A stretch of DNA of 8,064 bases, from assembly GCA_030149405.1 (NCBI GenBank), contig JASBRM010000049.1:1-8064 (forward strand), read 5' to 3'. This DNA is from Neptuniibacter sp. (GTDB lineage Bacteria; Pseudomonadota; Gammaproteobacteria; Pseudomonadales; Balneatricaceae). Positions 7,244 to 8,064 of the stretch are shown here, piece by piece. Every line of letters begins with the position of its first letter. Within the stretch, counting starts at the first letter, position 1. The notes under the pieces were generated by a model. The model worked only from the letters and a program-made list of their open reading frames with translations. It was not told where the DNA came from and made no database searches. A program made the translations under genes and the position numbers.

Positions 7244-8064
7244 TTATTGAGTTATCAACTCAACATATTCAGGCAGTTCTGTACTGCTGAAATATTGGTT
7301 CACCATAGTCAAAAGCGTTTCTGCTGCAGGGCCTAACGAACGGCCTTTACGATTGATAAAGCAGATCTGACGACAAAGCACCGGGTTTGACAGTGGCACA
7401 AATCGTAACTCATCGAACGCACTGGTACTGGCAGCTAACGCGGGTAGCAATGATATGCCTAAACCGGTCTTTACCATCTCCGCCAATCCCGCAGGCGTTG
7501 ATACCTCAATCATTGCACCATGGATTGGTAGATTCAGATTATTCTCTTTCTCCAGTTTGAAAAGCTGAGCACGAGTCCCCGTATCTTCGGTTAGGTGAAT
7601 CTGCGGCAGATCTGAAATATCTTCCCAGGTAATTTCGCTACGTTTTGCCAGAGGGTGTGAAGCTGGAATGACGACACCATAGCGATCACTTAACACGGGC
7701 TGGTAGTTTAACTCCGGATGTTGGGAATGATCGCCGCCAATACCAAAATCCACATCGTTATCCAAAACGCGCTGCTCAATTCCTCCGGCATTATCATCAC
7801 GCAAATAGATGCTGATTTTTGGATACATCTGATGGTACTGCCGGATAACAGCGGGAAGCACACGCGCAATCATTGAAGGGGAGGCCGCAACACCTAACTG
7901 CCCCTGTTGTTGCGTTGCTGTAGCCTGAAGGTCATTGAAGGCGGTATCAAAATCTGAGATAAGCTTTTCTGCTACCGGCAAAAAGCCTTTACCCTCACGG
8001 GTAAGTAAAACCCGACGAGTCGTGCGATCTAATAATTTAAGCCCTGCTTGCTCTTCAAGCTGCT
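7244..8064 (-). CDS. LysR-type transcriptional regulator, N-terminus cut by the window
   Basis: This is a regulator with an N-terminal winged HTH and a C-terminal effector-binding domain of the periplasmic-binding-protein fold. Reading minus from the window edge gives 272 residues. It opens within the HTH at QLEEQAGLKLLDRTTRRV, followed by LTREGKGFLP, the standard LysR wing and linker-helix start. About 30-35 N-terminal residues are missing beyond the edge. The effector domain begins at QGQLGVAASPSMIARVLP and contains FGIGGDHSQHPELNYQPVLSD and GLGISLLPALAA, typical of substrate-binding halves of the family. The reading frame is open through the TTG at 7981, which is therefore an internal leucine and not a start. 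The inducer and target genes cannot be told from sequence; targets are often divergent, beyond this window. The stop TAA is 5 bp from the stop of the convergent small gene. Confidence 0.93.
   Translation of the reverse strand, partial: QLEEQAGLKLLDRTTRRVLLTREGKGFLPVAEKLISDFDTAFNDLQATATQQQGQLGVAASPSMIARVLPAVIRQYHQMYPKISIYLRDDNAGGIEQRVLDNDVDFGIGGDHSQHPELNYQPVLSDRYGVVIPASHPLAKRSEITWEDISDLPQIHLTEDTGTRAQLFKLEKENNLNLPIHGAMIEVSTPAGLAEMVKTGLGISLLPALAASTSAFDELRFVPLSNPVLCRQICFINRKGRSLGPAAETLLTMVNQYFSSTELPEYVELITQ
7247..7263 (+). terminator. Hairpin just after the small membrane protein gene, weak terminator candidate
   Basis: TTGAGTT (7247-7253) pairs perfectly with AACTCAA (7257-7263) around ATC, 8 bp after the stop of the small membrane protein gene. 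It lies within the last codons of the convergent LysR-type gene. It is AT-rich and no T-run follows, so it may only protect the 3' end of the transcript or be fortuitous. Confidence 0.3.

Noticed and set aside
7979..7981. TTG as the start of the LysR-type gene
   Set aside because: The frame stays open upstream and encodes the standard LysR helix-turn-helix wing, so this codon is an internal leucine.

Overview
The window looks like ordinary chromosome from a marine-type gammaproteobacterium. It has moderate GC by eye, the divergent ppsR/ppsA pair typical of gammaproteobacteria, and a small two-helix membrane protein of a kind I associate with Oceanospirillales-like bacteria. The exact genus cannot be read from this sequence. 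There are seven protein genes, two of which run off the window edges. I found no RNA genes, IS elements or CRISPR array.

Left part (1-3240): a partial ppsR (minus strand), encoding the kinase/phosphorylase that switches PEP synthase off and on, is divergent from a complete ppsA (plus strand, TTG start), encoding PEP synthase. They share a 196-bp intergenic region that should hold both promoters. ppsA ends in a strong hairpin terminator that works on both strands.

Middle part (3236-6871, all minus strand): an HTH regulator of the XRE/Cro type is followed by a secreted VIT-VWA protein and, 6 bp later, a rhomboid-family intramembrane protease that looks like a rhombosortase. The VIT-VWA protein ends in a Gly-rich motif, a membrane helix and a basic tail, which is the layout of a GlyGly-CTERM sorting signal. 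The two genes therefore read as a dedicated substrate plus processing-enzyme cassette. This is the most interesting part of the window, because related VIT-VWA proteins of marine proteobacteria are known as partners of a classical sortase rather than a rhomboid.

Right part (6872-8064): a small two-helix membrane protein gene (plus strand) lies divergent from the HTH gene. It converges, with only 5 bp between stop codons, on a LysR-type regulator gene whose N-terminus is cut off by the window edge. Inverted repeats in the leaders of the HTH and VIT-VWA genes are candidate operators.
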